A stretch of DNA of 64,000 nucleotides, taken from Streptococcus suis (GTDB lineage: Bacteria > Bacillota > Bacilli > Lactobacillales > Streptococcaceae). The position numbers and the translations under genes were made by a program. The DNA is taken from assembly GCA_002831545.1 (NCBI GenBank), contig CP025095.1:992001-1056000 (forward strand). Direction: 5' to 3'. A model generated the notes under the pieces. That model was not told the origin of the DNA, did no database searches, and saw only the letters and a list, made by a program, of their open reading frames with translations. This document shows, one piece after another, positions 37,395 to 46,185 of the stretch; the first letter of the stretch is position 1, and every line of letters begins with the position of its first letter.

Positions 37395-37398
37395 GATG

Positions 37399-37420
37399 GA
37401 AGTCCGAAAGGACTTCTTTT
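37399..37420 (+). terminator. Terminator of the pst-phoU operon
   Basis: GAAGTCC, loop GAAA, GGACTTC, then TTTT. Confidence 0.8.
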
Positions 37421-37448
37421 AGTTTGCTTTAAGGAAAATGCAATGAAT

Positions 37449-37481
37449 CTTTAGCTTGGTTTAAGTTTCTCATTCTATACT
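37449..37481 (+). promoter_or_regulatory. Promoter with possible CiaR box
   Basis: CTTTAG and TTTAAG (37449-37454, 37460-37465) stand 11 bp apart start to start, a diverged match to the CiaR site TTTAAG-N5-TTTAAG. A TATACT -10 box (37476-37481) follows 10 bases later, the spacing known for CiaR-activated promoters. The gene downstream sits next to ciaRH itself. Confidence 0.45.
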
Positions 37482-37543
37482 GTTCGTGTCATCAGGTGAG
37501 TAAAGACTCGCTATGATAAAATTTTATTGAAAAGAGGAATTTT

Positions 37544-38092
37544 ATGTCAATAATCAATCAATTAAAGTCACAGTCGAAAACAGTTTTGGCAGCGGTTGCT
37601 ATTACGGCAGCAACTGTAGGTTTTGCTGGAGGTATGAGCATTTCAAAATCTTCAACAGCTGTATCGACACAAAGCCAAGCGGCATTAGCTCAGAATGGAG
37701 CAACGAACGGACAAGCTAATTCAATCGCAGGTAATCAAATGCCGCCCGCCTCTAATGGTGGTATGCAAGGCATGCCCCCTGGTCAAAATGGAAACACTCA
37801 AGGCCTGCCTCCAGGACAGAATGGGAATAGTCAAGGTATGACTCCACCAGATGCAACAGGCGAAACAACCCAAGGAATGCCATCTGGTCGAAACGGTGAG
37901 ATGCGTGGTATGCCACCTGGTCAAAATGGCAATACCCAAGGCATGCCCCCTGGTCAAGGGACAACCCCTCCAGATGCTACAAGTGGTGCAACACAATCAA
38001 ATACTTCCTCAGATGAGGTAAATGCTTTAAAAGAAAAGAATCAAGAAATAAAATCCCAAATTTCAGGTAGTTCTAACACTTCAAACCAATAG
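37544..38092 (+). CDS. Exported Gly/Pro/Gln/Asn/Met-rich repeat protein
   Basis: A 182-residue protein. Residues about 13-35 form a hydrophobic signal or anchor (TVLAAVAITAATVGFAGG) after a basic start. Residues about 60-140 are imperfect repeats of GMPPGQNGN (variants GLPPGQNGN, GMPSGRNGE), interleaved with TPPDATGET-like units. The last 25 residues are a short charged helix (EVNALKEKNQEIKSQI). The low-complexity middle suggests an extended, disordered surface or envelope segment. Family not recognised. It lies between phoU and ciaRH and has a possible CiaR box. Confidence 0.75.
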   Translation: MSIINQLKSQSKTVLAAVAITAATVGFAGGMSISKSSTAVSTQSQAALAQNGATNGQANSIAGNQMPPASNGGMQGMPPGQNGNTQGLPPGQNGNSQGMTPPDATGETTQGMPSGRNGEMRGMPPGQNGNTQGMPPGQGTTPPDATSGATQSNTSSDEVNALKEKNQEIKSQISGSSNTSNQ

Positions 38093-38112
38093 GAAAAATT
38101 TGAGATAAGTGG

Positions 38113-38212
38113 TATAATAAATTAAACTCTGACAGAAATGCAGAGGCAACTATTAAAGTGAAAAAATATGTTCAAAGACCAAGTTTTTACTTGTGTCTTT
38201 GAATTGTCTTTT
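38113..38212 (+). promoter_or_regulatory. ciaR: ciaRH promoter and structured leader
   Basis: TGGTATAAT places a -10 box at 38113-38118, giving a leader of about 110 bases before ciaR. The leader has a small hairpin (CTCTG 38127-38131 with CAGAG 38141-38145) and a strong one: TTCAAAGAC (38171-38179) with GTCTTTGAA (38195-38203), plus AAGT/ACTT inside. The strong stem is followed by the T-rich TTGTCTTTT, so it looks like an attenuator or the end of a small RNA. Confidence 0.55.
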
Positions 38213-38236
38213 GGATATTAGGTTAAGGAGATAGAC

Positions 38237-38908
38237 ATGATTAAGATTTTGTTAGTAGAAGACGATTTAAGCCTTTCGAATTCTGTTTTTGATTTTCTAG
38301 ATGATTTTGCAGATGTCATGCAAGTTTTTGATGGTGAAGAAGGAATCTATGAAGCGGAAACTGGTGTGTACGACTTAATTTTATTAGATTTAATGTTACC
38401 TGAAAAAGATGGCTTCCAAGTTTTGAAAGAGTTACGTGAAAAAGGTGTTACGACACCTGTTCTGATTACAACAGCCAAGGAAAGCCTTGAAGATAAAGGT
38501 CACGGATTTGAATTAGGTGCAGATGATTATTTGACCAAGCCATTTTATTTAGAAGAGTTGAAGATGCGTATTCAAGCCTTATTAAAGAGATCGGGCAAGT
38601 TTAATGAAAACACACTGACTTATGGGGACGTGACCGTTGACTTATCGACAAACTCTACAACTGTAAATGGCGAAGAAGTTGAATTGCTAGGAAAAGAATT
38701 CGATCTACTAGTCTACTTCTTGCAAAATCAAAATGTTATCTTACCAAAAACTCAAATTTTTGACCGTATTTGGGGATTTGACAGTGACACGACTATTTCA
38801 GTAGTAGAAGTATATGTTTCTAAAATTAGGAAAAAGTTGAAAGGAACGACCTTCGGGGAAAATCTTCAAACCCTGCGTAGTGTCGGGTACATTCTAAAAA
38901 ATGCCTAA
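38237..38908 (+). CDS. ciaR: Response regulator CiaR
   Basis: A 223-residue OmpR-type regulator. The receiver domain has the acidic pocket EDD (residues 8-10), phospho-acceptor Asp in [14 protein letters not shown] (about 51) and Lys in DDYLTKPFY. The C-terminal winged helix (about 125-223) includes [20 protein letters not shown]. CiaRH controls competence, envelope integrity and virulence in streptococci. It overlaps ciaH by 8 bp. Confidence 0.93.
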   Translation: MIKILLVEDDLSLSNSVFDFLDDFADVMQVFDGEEGIYEAETGVYDLILLDLMLPEKDGFQVLKELREKGVTTPVLITTAKESLEDKGHGFELGADDYLTKPFYLEELKMRIQALLKRSGKFNENTLTYGDVTVDLSTNSTTVNGEEVELLGKEFDLLVYFLQNQNVILPKTQIFDRIWGFDSDTTISVVEVYVSKIRKKLKGTTFGENLQTLRSVGYILKNA

Positions 38909-40280
38909 GCGATTTAAAAAATTAATGTACACGGATAAATTTTCCTTCTTTATCCGTTATTTTGCAGTATTTACCCTGATTTTTGGCTTGATGACAGCTA
39001 TCATTTTTCAATTAATGCGTTCAACTATGTATCAAAATTCAGATAATACCTTGAAACGGATTAAGGAAGAACCAGTGATGGCTGTTGGTTTTGCGATCGC
39101 AAGAACCTATGAGCCCAACTCTGTCTTTATCCTTCAAGATAGCCCAACTAGTGAAGAAACGACGAGCTCTAGCTCAGATAGCATGCCTGTTCCTAAAGAA
39201 CAAAAAAATACTAGAGATGGAGATCAGCTGAGATTAGGTGTCAATACTCATGTCTTACTCTATAGTAAAAGTGGAGAAATGGTCAATCCGGATACTTTTA
39301 CTGGTTTGGCCGACCTACCGTTAGATAAGGAAAAATTGGGCGAAATTAAGGAAGCAAAGGTTGAATCAAGCTTCGGTATGTCTGAAGATTATCGCTATGT
39401 GACGATTGAGCTGGCTACAGATGAACTAGGTTATTATTCGTCCTATGATATAAAATATGCGACAATTTTAGTGAATGTCAGCCAAATAAAATCCTCCATT
39501 GAGACCTATGAATCGACAGTTGCTATTGTTATGGTTTCAGCTTGGCTCATTTCTATCTTAGCCAGTATTTACCTATCGAATCTTAGCATGCGTCCAATTC
39601 TAATTAGCTATCAAAAGCAAAAAGACTTTGTTGAAAATGCTAGTCATGAGTTGCGTACGCCGTTGGCTGTTCTCCAAAATCGCTTGGAGAGCCTGTTTCG
39701 CCATCCCGAAGCGACGATTTTAGAGAGTAGTGAAAGCATCGGATCTAGTTTGGAAGAAGTTCGAAATATGCGATTATTGACAACGAACCTACTCAATTTG
39801 GCTCGTCGTGATGATGGCTTAAAAGTCGATATGATTGATGTCCAACCCAACTATTTTGATGAAATCTTTGCTAATTACCTTATGATTGCTGAAGAAAATG
39901 GAAAAACACTAACAGTTAATAATTTGATTCATCAGCCGATTCGAACAGACAAGGTCCTGATTAAACAGTTGCTTACCATTTTATTTGACAATGCCATGAA
40001 GTATACCGACGATGATGGCAGAATTCAAATTACAGCTAATATCAAGGATAAATCTGTCTACTTCACAGTTGCCGACAATGGTTTGGGAATCAGCGATGCT
40101 GATAAGAAGAAAATCTTTGATCGCTTTTATCGAGTTGATAAGGCCAGAACGCGTCAAAAAGGTGGTTTCGGTCTAGGATTATCGCTGGCTCAGCAAATTA
40201 TCAAGACACTAGGTGGGAAAATCTCTGTTAGAGATAACCAACCGAAAGGAACTATTTTTGAGGTAGGATTACCTAAATAA
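38901..40280 (+). CDS. ciaH: Sensor histidine kinase CiaH
   Basis: A 459-residue kinase with two membrane helices (about 16-38 and 205-225) framing an extracellular sensor domain with a Ser/Thr-rich segment. The phospho-acceptor His is in [16 protein letters not shown]. The ATPase part has the N box [10 protein letters not shown], the G1 box VADNGLGIS and the G2 box [10 protein letters not shown]. It phosphorylates CiaR, encoded just upstream. Confidence 0.93.
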   Translation: MPKRFKKLMYTDKFSFFIRYFAVFTLIFGLMTAIIFQLMRSTMYQNSDNTLKRIKEEPVMAVGFAIARTYEPNSVFILQDSPTSEETTSSSSDSMPVPKEQKNTRDGDQLRLGVNTHVLLYSKSGEMVNPDTFTGLADLPLDKEKLGEIKEAKVESSFGMSEDYRYVTIELATDELGYYSSYDIKYATILVNVSQIKSSIETYESTVAIVMVSAWLISILASIYLSNLSMRPILISYQKQKDFVENASHELRTPLAVLQNRLESLFRHPEATILESSESIGSSLEEVRNMRLLTTNLLNLARRDDGLKVDMIDVQPNYFDEIFANYLMIAEENGKTLTVNNLIHQPIRTDKVLIKQLLTILFDNAMKYTDDDGRIQITANIKDKSVYFTVADNGLGISDADKKKIFDRFYRVDKARTRQKGGFGLGLSLAQQIIKTLGGKISVRDNQPKGTIFEVGLPK

Positions 40281-40289
40281 AACAATATT

Positions 40290-40322
40290 ATTAGGCTAGG
40301 AAAATTCTAGTCTAATTTTTTT
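40290..40322 (+). terminator. Terminator of ciaRH
   Basis: ATTAGGCTAG, loop GAAAATT, CTAGTCTAAT, then a run of seven T. Confidence 0.8.
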
Positions 40323-40380
40323 GTGTAGTTCGTCAGATGTCTCCTAATTATGTTATACTTAAAAAAGAATGGAGGTAAAT

Positions 40381-41610
40381 ATGAGGAAAGTTTCTCGTGG
40401 CGTTTTAACCATATTAATATCGGCGACAGTCCTTTCTGCTTGTTCAGGAGGAGGACAAGAGCTGAGTGAACGTTTGGAAGCAGTTAAAATTGAATTTTCT
40501 AAAGAAAAAAAGCAACTAGAAGCAGAATTAACAGCATTAAAAGAAGAGGTTCAAGGAAATTTTTACTACCAACAATTGGATACTGATAAGGAACGTCGTG
40601 TCTATCTCCAATTTGTTAATGGACTCAGCAAGCGGATGCAAGTGATCGATATTGATTCTGTTAATGATGAAATATATTCGCGCGTATATTTTTCTGTCGC
40701 CCATGATTATCCAGAATTTTACTGGCTAACAGATGAAGCAGCAATGGCTGGTGGAATTGATATATTGGATTTAGAAGAGCCGGTGTATCCGAGTGATTTA
40801 TCTCCGACACAAAATAAAATAGAAGATGAAGTGAATAAGATACTTGCTCAGACACCAAAAGGGTCGGACTATGAGAAGGTTAAATATTTTTACGAGGTGA
40901 TTATAAAGCAAACGGATTACGACCTTGAAGCCCTGCAGACCAAATCTGTCACGTGGAGAAGTCAAGGAATTACCAGTGTGCTATTAGATAAGAAATCCGT
41001 TTGTGCTGGCTATAGTCGCACCTTCCAATATCTATGTAAAAAAGCAGGCATTGATTGTATCTATGTTACAGGGATTGCAAAAAATGGGCAAAACGGTGAG
41101 TTTGGGCATGCTTGGAATCTAGTCAAGATAAATGGACAATACTATGGTGTTGATACGACTTGGGGAGATCCAGTTTTTGATCAAGCTATAAGTGGAGAAG
41201 CGCATACAGATATTTCATACGATTATCTATGTGTCCCTGATGAAATATTAGAGAGAAGTAGAATTGCTGATAGCGACCTACTCGACTACTGGGGAGAAGA
41301 ACAATATTACGAACCTAGAGTATTGACCTATCCAAAGTGCACAGATAATTCATTGAATTACTATGTTCAAAAGGGAGTTTATTTCACAAGCTTTGATGAA
41401 GCTGCAATTTTACAGTCCATCATTGACCAGCGACTACAAGGTACGGATAAAGTAGTCTTGCAATTCGGAACAGCAGAAGCAATGCAACAAATGATTACAT
41501 TGGCCTCTACTGAAAATAATGCTATTTTTCAGGCTTTGGGCGATGTAGGAGAGTATCAGTACTATTATAATGACAAAACCTATACATTTGAACTGGCAGA
41601 TTGGTTCTAA
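40381..41610 (+). CDS. Transglutaminase-like lipoprotein
   Basis: A 409-residue secreted lipoprotein. The signal peptide ends in the lipobox LSAC (Cys about residue 21). A charged coiled-coil region follows (about 27-60). The transglutaminase/protease-like core has Cys in KSVCAGYSRTFQYLC, His in EFGHAWNLVK and Asp in YYGVDTTWGDP, a complete Cys-His-Asp triad. The start ATG 40381 is chosen because GGAGG lies 7 bases upstream, on top of an earlier in-frame ATG. It may act in wall or peptide processing outside the cell; no substrate known. Own promoter (TATACT near 40354). Confidence 0.8.
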   Translation: MRKVSRGVLTILISATVLSACSGGGQELSERLEAVKIEFSKEKKQLEAELTALKEEVQGNFYYQQLDTDKERRVYLQFVNGLSKRMQVIDIDSVNDEIYSRVYFSVAHDYPEFYWLTDEAAMAGGIDILDLEEPVYPSDLSPTQNKIEDEVNKILAQTPKGSDYEKVKYFYEVIIKQTDYDLEALQTKSVTWRSQGITSVLLDKKSVCAGYSRTFQYLCKKAGIDCIYVTGIAKNGQNGEFGHAWNLVKINGQYYGVDTTWGDPVFDQAISGEAHTDISYDYLCVPDEILERSRIADSDLLDYWGEEQYYEPRVLTYPKCTDNSLNYYVQKGVYFTSFDEAAILQSIIDQRLQGTDKVVLQFGTAEAMQQMITLASTENNAIFQALGDVGEYQYYYNDKTYTFELADWF

Positions 41611-41712
41611 CGAATTAGTTTGAATCTCTAGGAGCGTGTTCTTCCCTAATAATAAAAAATAGGGAGCGGGAAAGACATCCATGGTGGCTCCGCCCTCAAT
41701 GAAAACAAACAT

Positions 41713-41751
41713 AAAGCCCTCACTAGGTGTATAATTTTAGTGAGGGCTTTG
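41713..41751 (+). terminator. Strong stem-loop
   Basis: AAAGCCCTCACT and AGTGAGGGCTTT form a 12-bp stem with a 14-base loop. Symmetric A/T flanks allow action on both strands. Confidence 0.65.
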
Positions 41752-41818
41752 TGGTTGACGAGTTAATGATGTTATTCATCGAGGGGAAAACTGTTCCACT
41801 TTGTCCGATGGAAAAAAT

Positions 41819-41850
41819 AAAAAAAGGAAACCCAAAGGTTTCTTTTTTAA
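41819..41850 (-). terminator. rpsT: Terminator of rpsT
   Basis: GAAACC and GGTTTC around a 4-base loop, with long A- and T-runs on either side, directly after the rpsT stop on the minus strand. Confidence 0.8.
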
Positions 41851-42084
41851 TTAAGCAAGTTTTGATGCAAGACGTGCTTTATCGCGGCTTGCTTTGTTTT
41901 TGTGAATCAAACCTTTAGTTTCTGCTTTATCGATTGCTGAGCTAGCAACGCGGAAAAGCTCTTCAGATGGGTTAGCTTCAAATGCTTTGATTGCAGTACG
42001 CATAGCTGATTTTTGTGCTGAGTTTTTCTCGTTTTGTTTAACGTTCAATTCAGCGCGTTTGATAGCTGACTTAATGTTTGCCAA
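41851..42084 (-). CDS. rpsT: 30S ribosomal protein S20
   Basis: A 77-residue basic helical protein of the small ribosomal subunit ([32 protein letters not shown]). The start is taken as TTG 42084, before ANIKS, because GGAGG lies 10-14 bases upstream; an in-frame GTG at 42099 would overlap that ribosome site. A rare TTG start fits the known autogenous control of S20 synthesis in bacteria. Confidence 0.93.
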   Translation of the reverse strand: MANIKSAIKRAELNVKQNEKNSAQKSAMRTAIKAFEANPSEELFRVASSAIDKAETKGLIHKNKASRDKARLASKLA

Positions 42085-42157
42085 TGGTTTCACCTCCACC
42101 CTTTCTTGTACTAACTATGCCATTATATCTGAAAAGAGTGTTTTTGACAAGTGAAAT

Positions 42158-43078
42158 TTATTTTTTTAGATAAATTTTATCAATCTCATGGTTTTCGGCC
42201 TTATGAAGAATAATATCAGCACGGTTTCTGGTTGGTTCAATGAATTTTTCTAAGTTAGCTAGATTAATATTTTTCCAAGTATTCTGGGCAATAGATAGAA
42301 TCTCAGGGTACGTCATCTGGGTAAAACGATGGTAATAGTTGTTAGGGTCGTTTTTTGCCAATGTCAATAATTTTTGGAATCGCTCCAAGTACCAGGTTTC
42401 AATATGCTCCACATCAGCGTCAACGTATATAGACAGATCAAAATAGTCACTGACATAGAGGCGCTGGTTTTGTGGATTTTGAAATACATTGATTCCTTCA
42501 ACAATCAAGAAATCTGGAGACTTAATTTCCTGAGTTTTGTTGGGGACAATATCATAGATTTCATGTGAATAGACAGGAATTTGGCAGTCGTAGCCATTTT
42601 TTATCTTATCAAGGAAATCAATCAATTTCTCCATGTCATAGGACTCAGGAAACCCCTTTTTATTTAACAGTTGCCGTTCTTCTAAGACCGCATTTGGATG
42701 GAGAAAACCATCTGTTGTCACTAATTCAACCTTGGCGTGTTTAAATGTCCGAGCGATAAGAATTTGCAGCAATCTACTAGTTGTTGATTTGCCGACAGCA
42801 ACACTTCCGGAAACGCCAATGATAAATGGTTGAGGCTTGATAGTCTTTTGTAGAAATAAACTCTTCGTAAAATTTAGGTCTTTGCGTGCTTTCCGATAGA
42901 TATGGATAAGATTAACCAAAGGAAGATAGATGTCAGAAACCTCATGTAATTGAATGCGGTCGTTAAAACTTTTAATAGAATTTAGTTCACTTTGACTAAG
43001 TGGAATGGTAGTCTTACGGTGTAGTTGTTGCCAAGTGGCTCGGTCAATTTGTTCAAAATTTAAAAATTCGTTTTTCAT
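42158..43078 (-). CDS. coaA: Type I pantothenate kinase
   Basis: A 306-residue enzyme that phosphorylates pantothenate, the first step of coenzyme A synthesis. P-loop [17 protein letters not shown] (about 91-107), [15 protein letters not shown] and [14 protein letters not shown] are family motifs. Full length, single gene, divergent from the methyltransferase gene. Confidence 0.95.
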   Translation of the reverse strand: MKNEFLNFEQIDRATWQQLHRKTTIPLSQSELNSIKSFNDRIQLHEVSDIYLPLVNLIHIYRKARKDLNFTKSLFLQKTIKPQPFIIGVSGSVAVGKSTTSRLLQILIARTFKHAKVELVTTDGFLHPNAVLEERQLLNKKGFPESYDMEKLIDFLDKIKNGYDCQIPVYSHEIYDIVPNKTQEIKSPDFLIVEGINVFQNPQNQRLYVSDYFDLSIYVDADVEHIETWYLERFQKLLTLAKNDPNNYYHRFTQMTYPEILSIAQNTWKNINLANLEKFIEPTRNRADIILHKAENHEIDKIYLKK

Positions 43079-43171
43079 ACATAATTCTTCCTATAGGTAA
43101 GCGTTTCAATGTCGATTTCATTTTATCATATTTTTTATGTAAGAAAAACTCTTGAAAACGTTTTTAGGAAA

Positions 43172-43187
43172 TGTTATAATAAGTACA
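43172..43187 (+). promoter_or_regulatory. Extended -10 promoter of the nucleoside salvage operon, probably leaderless
   Basis: TGTTATAAT (TG 43172-43173, -10 43175-43180) ends 6 bases before ATG 43187. No ribosome binding site is present. Confidence 0.6.
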
Positions 43188-43777
43188 TGTCCAATATGTA
43201 TTACGAAAAAAATCCTACAGTAGCACATGATATTCATGAGATTCACGTAAACTTACTAGACACCCCAATGTCTTTCATGACAGATGCAGGTGTTTTTAGC
43301 AAGAAGATGGTTGATTATGGTAGTCAAGTGCTTTTAAAAACCCTTCATTTTGAAAAAGGGGCATCGGTGTTGGATGTTGGTTGTGGTTATGGACCAATTG
43401 GTTTGACACTTGCTAAGGTGTTCAGCACCAAGACAACACTGATTGATATTAATAGCAGAGCTTTGGATTTAGCTACAAAAAATGCTGAGAGGAATGGTGT
43501 TACCGCTAAAATTTATCAATCCAATATCTACGAAAACGTGGACGAAACATTCAATCATATTGTTTCAAATCCACCTATTCGGGCCGGAAAATCGGTTGTA
43601 CATGAAGTAATTGCTGGCGCTTTTCAACGCTTAGAGGCAAACGGAACCTTGACTATTGTCATTCAAAAGAAACAAGGTGCACCGAGTGCCAAGGCTAAGA
43701 TGGAAGAGGTGTTCGGCAACTGCCAAATTATAAAGAAAGACAAGGGTTACTACATCCTTGAAAGTGTGAGAGAATGA
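43187..43777 (+). CDS. Class I SAM-dependent methyltransferase, RsmC-like
   Basis: A 196-residue methyltransferase. SAM motif VLDVGCGYGPIGLTLA (about residues 60-75) and catalytic NPPI in IVSNPPIRAGK, the signature of N2-guanine or N6-adenine RNA methyltransferases of the RsmC/RlmG group. It lacks the N-terminal half present in E. coli RsmC. Its end overlaps pdp by 4 bp (ATGA), and it opens the nucleoside salvage cluster. The start at 43187 rather than upstream in-frame codons is set by homology (MSNMYYEKNPTV) and by the promoter position. Confidence 0.85.
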   Translation: MSNMYYEKNPTVAHDIHEIHVNLLDTPMSFMTDAGVFSKKMVDYGSQVLLKTLHFEKGASVLDVGCGYGPIGLTLAKVFSTKTTLIDINSRALDLATKNAERNGVTAKIYQSNIYENVDETFNHIVSNPPIRAGKSVVHEVIAGAFQRLEANGTLTIVIQKKQGAPSAKAKMEEVFGNCQIIKKDKGYYILESVRE

Positions 43778-45051
43778 GAGCAGTTGATTTAATTCAAAAA
43801 AAGCGTGATGGCTTAGAACTATCGTCTGAAGAAATCAAATGGTTGATTGATGGATATGTAGCTGGGACAGTACCGGATTATCAAATGTCAGCCTTGGCGA
43901 TGGCGATTTATTTCAAAGGGATGTCAACACGTGAGATTTCTGATTTGACAATGTCTATGGTTGCAACGGGTGAACAGATTGATTTGTCTGCAATTCCAGG
44001 CATCAAGGTAGATAAGCATTCTACAGGTGGTGTCGGAGATAAGGTCACACTCATCTTAGCGCCATTGGTAGCAAGTTTTGATATTCCAGTTGCAAAGATG
44101 AGCGGTCGTGGACTTGGTCATACTGGCGGAACCTTGGATAAGTTAGAGTCAATCAAAGGATACCAGATTGAAGTTAGTCAAGAAGATTTTATCAAGCAAG
44201 TTCAAGATACTGGTGTTGCAGTTATTGGTCAGTCAGACAATCTTGTTAAAGCTGATAAATTGCTTTATGCCCTTCGAGATGTGACAGCAACCGTTGACAT
44301 TATTCCACTGATTGCGAGCTCGGTAATGTCTAAGAAAATTGCCGCAGGTGCGGATGCGATTCTTCTAGATGTAACAGTAGGAGAAGGTGCCTTCATGAAG
44401 ACCGTTGAAGAAGCACGGGTTCTAGCTCAAACCATGGTGGATCTTGGCAAGGCGGTTGGGCGTAAGACCGTTGCTGTTTTGACTGACATGTCTCAACCAG
44501 TTGGAACTTCGATTGGAAATCGTTTGGAAATTTTAGAGGCTATTGAAATTTTACAGGGTAAAGGTCGAGAAGATGTTACCGAATTTATCTGTGAACTAGC
44601 CCAAATTATGTTGGGGCTTGCAAATGTTGAGAAAAGCATTGAAGAAGTACGCCAACATATTGACAATGGTGCAGCTTTGAAGAAATTTGAAGAGATGGTC
44701 CTTGCTCAAGGTGGTGACTTAGAAGATTTATATCGTCCAGTTCAGGTTACACAGCAAGTTCCAGTTCTTGCGGAGGAGGATGGATACCTTGTAGGGCTTC
44801 CTGCGTTGGAATTCGGTCTCTTTGCAATGAAACTTGGTGCAGGTCGCGCAGTCAAGACAGACGATTTAGATTATGAAACAGGTATTGTCTTCCATAAGAA
44901 AGTAGGGGAAGCTGTTTCTAAGGGTGAACAAATCGCAACGATTTATGCCAATGAAAATATTTCGGAAAACATGCTTACAAATTTCCAAAAAAATGTTAAA
45001 ATAGATAAAGAAAGTGTAAAAACGAAAGAAATCATAGAGATTATTTCTTAA
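43774..45051 (+). CDS. pdp: Pyrimidine-nucleoside phosphorylase
   Basis: A 425-residue enzyme splitting uridine, thymidine or deoxyuridine into base and (deoxy)ribose-1-phosphate. The signature KVDKHSTGGVGDKVTLILAP (about 81-100) and MSGRGLGHTGGTLDKLE bind phosphate and base. Full length. Followed 15 bp later by deoC, which uses the product after mutase conversion. Confidence 0.94.
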   Translation: MRAVDLIQKKRDGLELSSEEIKWLIDGYVAGTVPDYQMSALAMAIYFKGMSTREISDLTMSMVATGEQIDLSAIPGIKVDKHSTGGVGDKVTLILAPLVASFDIPVAKMSGRGLGHTGGTLDKLESIKGYQIEVSQEDFIKQVQDTGVAVIGQSDNLVKADKLLYALRDVTATVDIIPLIASSVMSKKIAAGADAILLDVTVGEGAFMKTVEEARVLAQTMVDLGKAVGRKTVAVLTDMSQPVGTSIGNRLEILEAIEILQGKGREDVTEFICELAQIMLGLANVEKSIEEVRQHIDNGAALKKFEEMVLAQGGDLEDLYRPVQVTQQVPVLAEEDGYLVGLPALEFGLFAMKLGAGRAVKTDDLDYETGIVFHKKVGEAVSKGEQIATIYANENISENMLTNFQKNVKIDKESVKTKEIIEIIS

Positions 45052-45066
45052 TATACGGAGAAAACT

Positions 45067-45729
45067 ATGAAATTGAATAAATATATTGACCATACAATCT
45101 TGAAACCTGAGACAACACAAGAGCAGGTTGAAAAGATTTTGGCAGAAGCAAAAGAATATGATTTTGCAAGTGTCTGTGTTAACCCAACTTGGGTTGCTTT
45201 AGCAGCTGAAAGCTTGAAAGATAGTGATGTAAAAGTTTGTACGGTTATTGGTTTTCCTCTCGGAGCAAACACACCTGCTGTAAAAGCATTCGAAACAAAA
45301 GACGCAATTTCAAATGGAGCAGATGAGATTGACATGGTTATCAATATCGGTGCTCTGAAAACTGGAAATTACGATTTGGTTTTGGAGGATATTAAAGCTG
45401 TTGTAGCAGCAAGTGGTGATAAACTAGTCAAAGTTATCATCGAAGCATGCCTCTTGACTGATGATGAGAAAGTGAAAGCTTGTCAATTATCTCAAGAAGC
45501 TGGTGCGGACTATGTTAAAACATCTACAGGATTTTCTACAGGCGGTGCCACAGTAGCGGATGTTGCCTTAATGAGAAAAACAGTAGGTCCTGACATGGGA
45601 GTGAAGGCTTCAGGTGGTGCACGTTCGTATGAAGATGCCATTGCCTTTATCGAAGCAGGAGCGTCTCGTATTGGTGCGTCATCAGGCGTGGCAATCATGA
45701 ATGGAGCACAGGCAGATGGAGACTATTGA
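45067..45729 (+). CDS. deoC: Deoxyribose-phosphate aldolase
   Basis: A 220-residue TIM-barrel aldolase that cleaves 2-deoxyribose-5-phosphate to glyceraldehyde-3-phosphate and acetaldehyde. The Schiff-base Lys is in [22 protein letters not shown] and [11 protein letters not shown] are further family motifs. Overlaps cdd by 14 bp. Confidence 0.95.
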   Translation: MKLNKYIDHTILKPETTQEQVEKILAEAKEYDFASVCVNPTWVALAAESLKDSDVKVCTVIGFPLGANTPAVKAFETKDAISNGADEIDMVINIGALKTGNYDLVLEDIKAVVAASGDKLVKVIIEACLLTDDEKVKACQLSQEAGADYVKTSTGFSTGGATVADVALMRKTVGPDMGVKASGGARSYEDAIAFIEAGASRIGASSGVAIMNGAQADGDY

Positions 45730-46105
45730 TTTAATTGAATTAGCTGTAAAAAACAGTCAAAAAGCATACGTACCGTACTCAAAGTTTCCAGTTAGTGCAG
45801 TTCTTGTAGCTAAGACAGGGGAAATATTTACGGGTGTAAACATTGAAAATGCAAGCTTTGGTTTGACCAATTGCGCTGAAAGGACAGCTATTTTCAAGGC
45901 CATTTCTGAAGGTGTGAAAGATTTTTCTGAAATCATTATTTATGGCGAAACAGAAAAGCCAATATCTCCTTGTGGAGCTTGTCGCCAAGTTATGGCAGAA
46001 TTTTTTGATAAGGATTTAAAAGTGACCTTGGTCGCTAAAGATCAATCGACAGTCGAGATGACAGTCGGGGAATTACTTCCATATTCCTTTACAGACTTAA
46101 CCTAG
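45716..46105 (+). CDS. cdd: Cytidine deaminase
   Basis: A 129-residue zinc enzyme converting cytidine and deoxycytidine to uridine and deoxyuridine. The zinc and catalytic residues are [10 protein letters not shown] (Cys, Glu) and PCGACRQVM (two Cys). The start ATG 45716 is preceded by GGAG 9 bases upstream inside deoC. It feeds pdp in the same operon. Confidence 0.95.
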   Translation: METIDLIELAVKNSQKAYVPYSKFPVSAVLVAKTGEIFTGVNIENASFGLTNCAERTAIFKAISEGVKDFSEIIIYGETEKPISPCGACRQVMAEFFDKDLKVTLVAKDQSTVEMTVGELLPYSFTDLT

Positions 46106-46142
46106 TCTGTATGACAGTCATTTGACTGTAGCAATATTACTC

Positions 46143-46175
46143 TGCAACAATGTAGTTGCAAAAAGATTTTTAGGA
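46143..46175 (+). terminator. Weak stem-loop between cdd and bmpA
   Basis: TGCAAC, loop AATGTA, GTTGCA, then AAAAAGATTTTT. A second stem (ACAGTC/GACTGT) lies just before at about 46111-46126. They may reduce read-through or protect the bmpA message. Confidence 0.4.
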
Positions 46176-46185
46176 GGGTTCAGAA

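Larger units (their letters stand above)
41611..41850. other. Intergenic region between convergent genes
   Basis: No gene is seen. A short stretch at 41662-41676 (GGGAGCGGGAAAGA) equals the start of the 170-bp repeat described at 56422, but the match does not continue. Two terminators follow. Confidence 0.4.

Noticed and set aside
37752..37970. Repeats in the exported protein gene as a CRISPR array
   Set aside because: The units are imperfect, unevenly spaced and in frame with a coding sequence; no cas genes are near.
37721..37996. Open frames opposite the repeat protein gene
   Set aside because: They arise from the repetitive codons of the sense gene; no start signals and no sensible protein.
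41662..41676. Third copy of the 170-bp repeat
   Set aside because: Only the first 14-15 bases match; the rest is unrelated.
41727..41918. Small + strand open frame overlapping rpsT
   Set aside because: It runs across two terminators and into the end of a ribosomal protein gene; no ribosome site.
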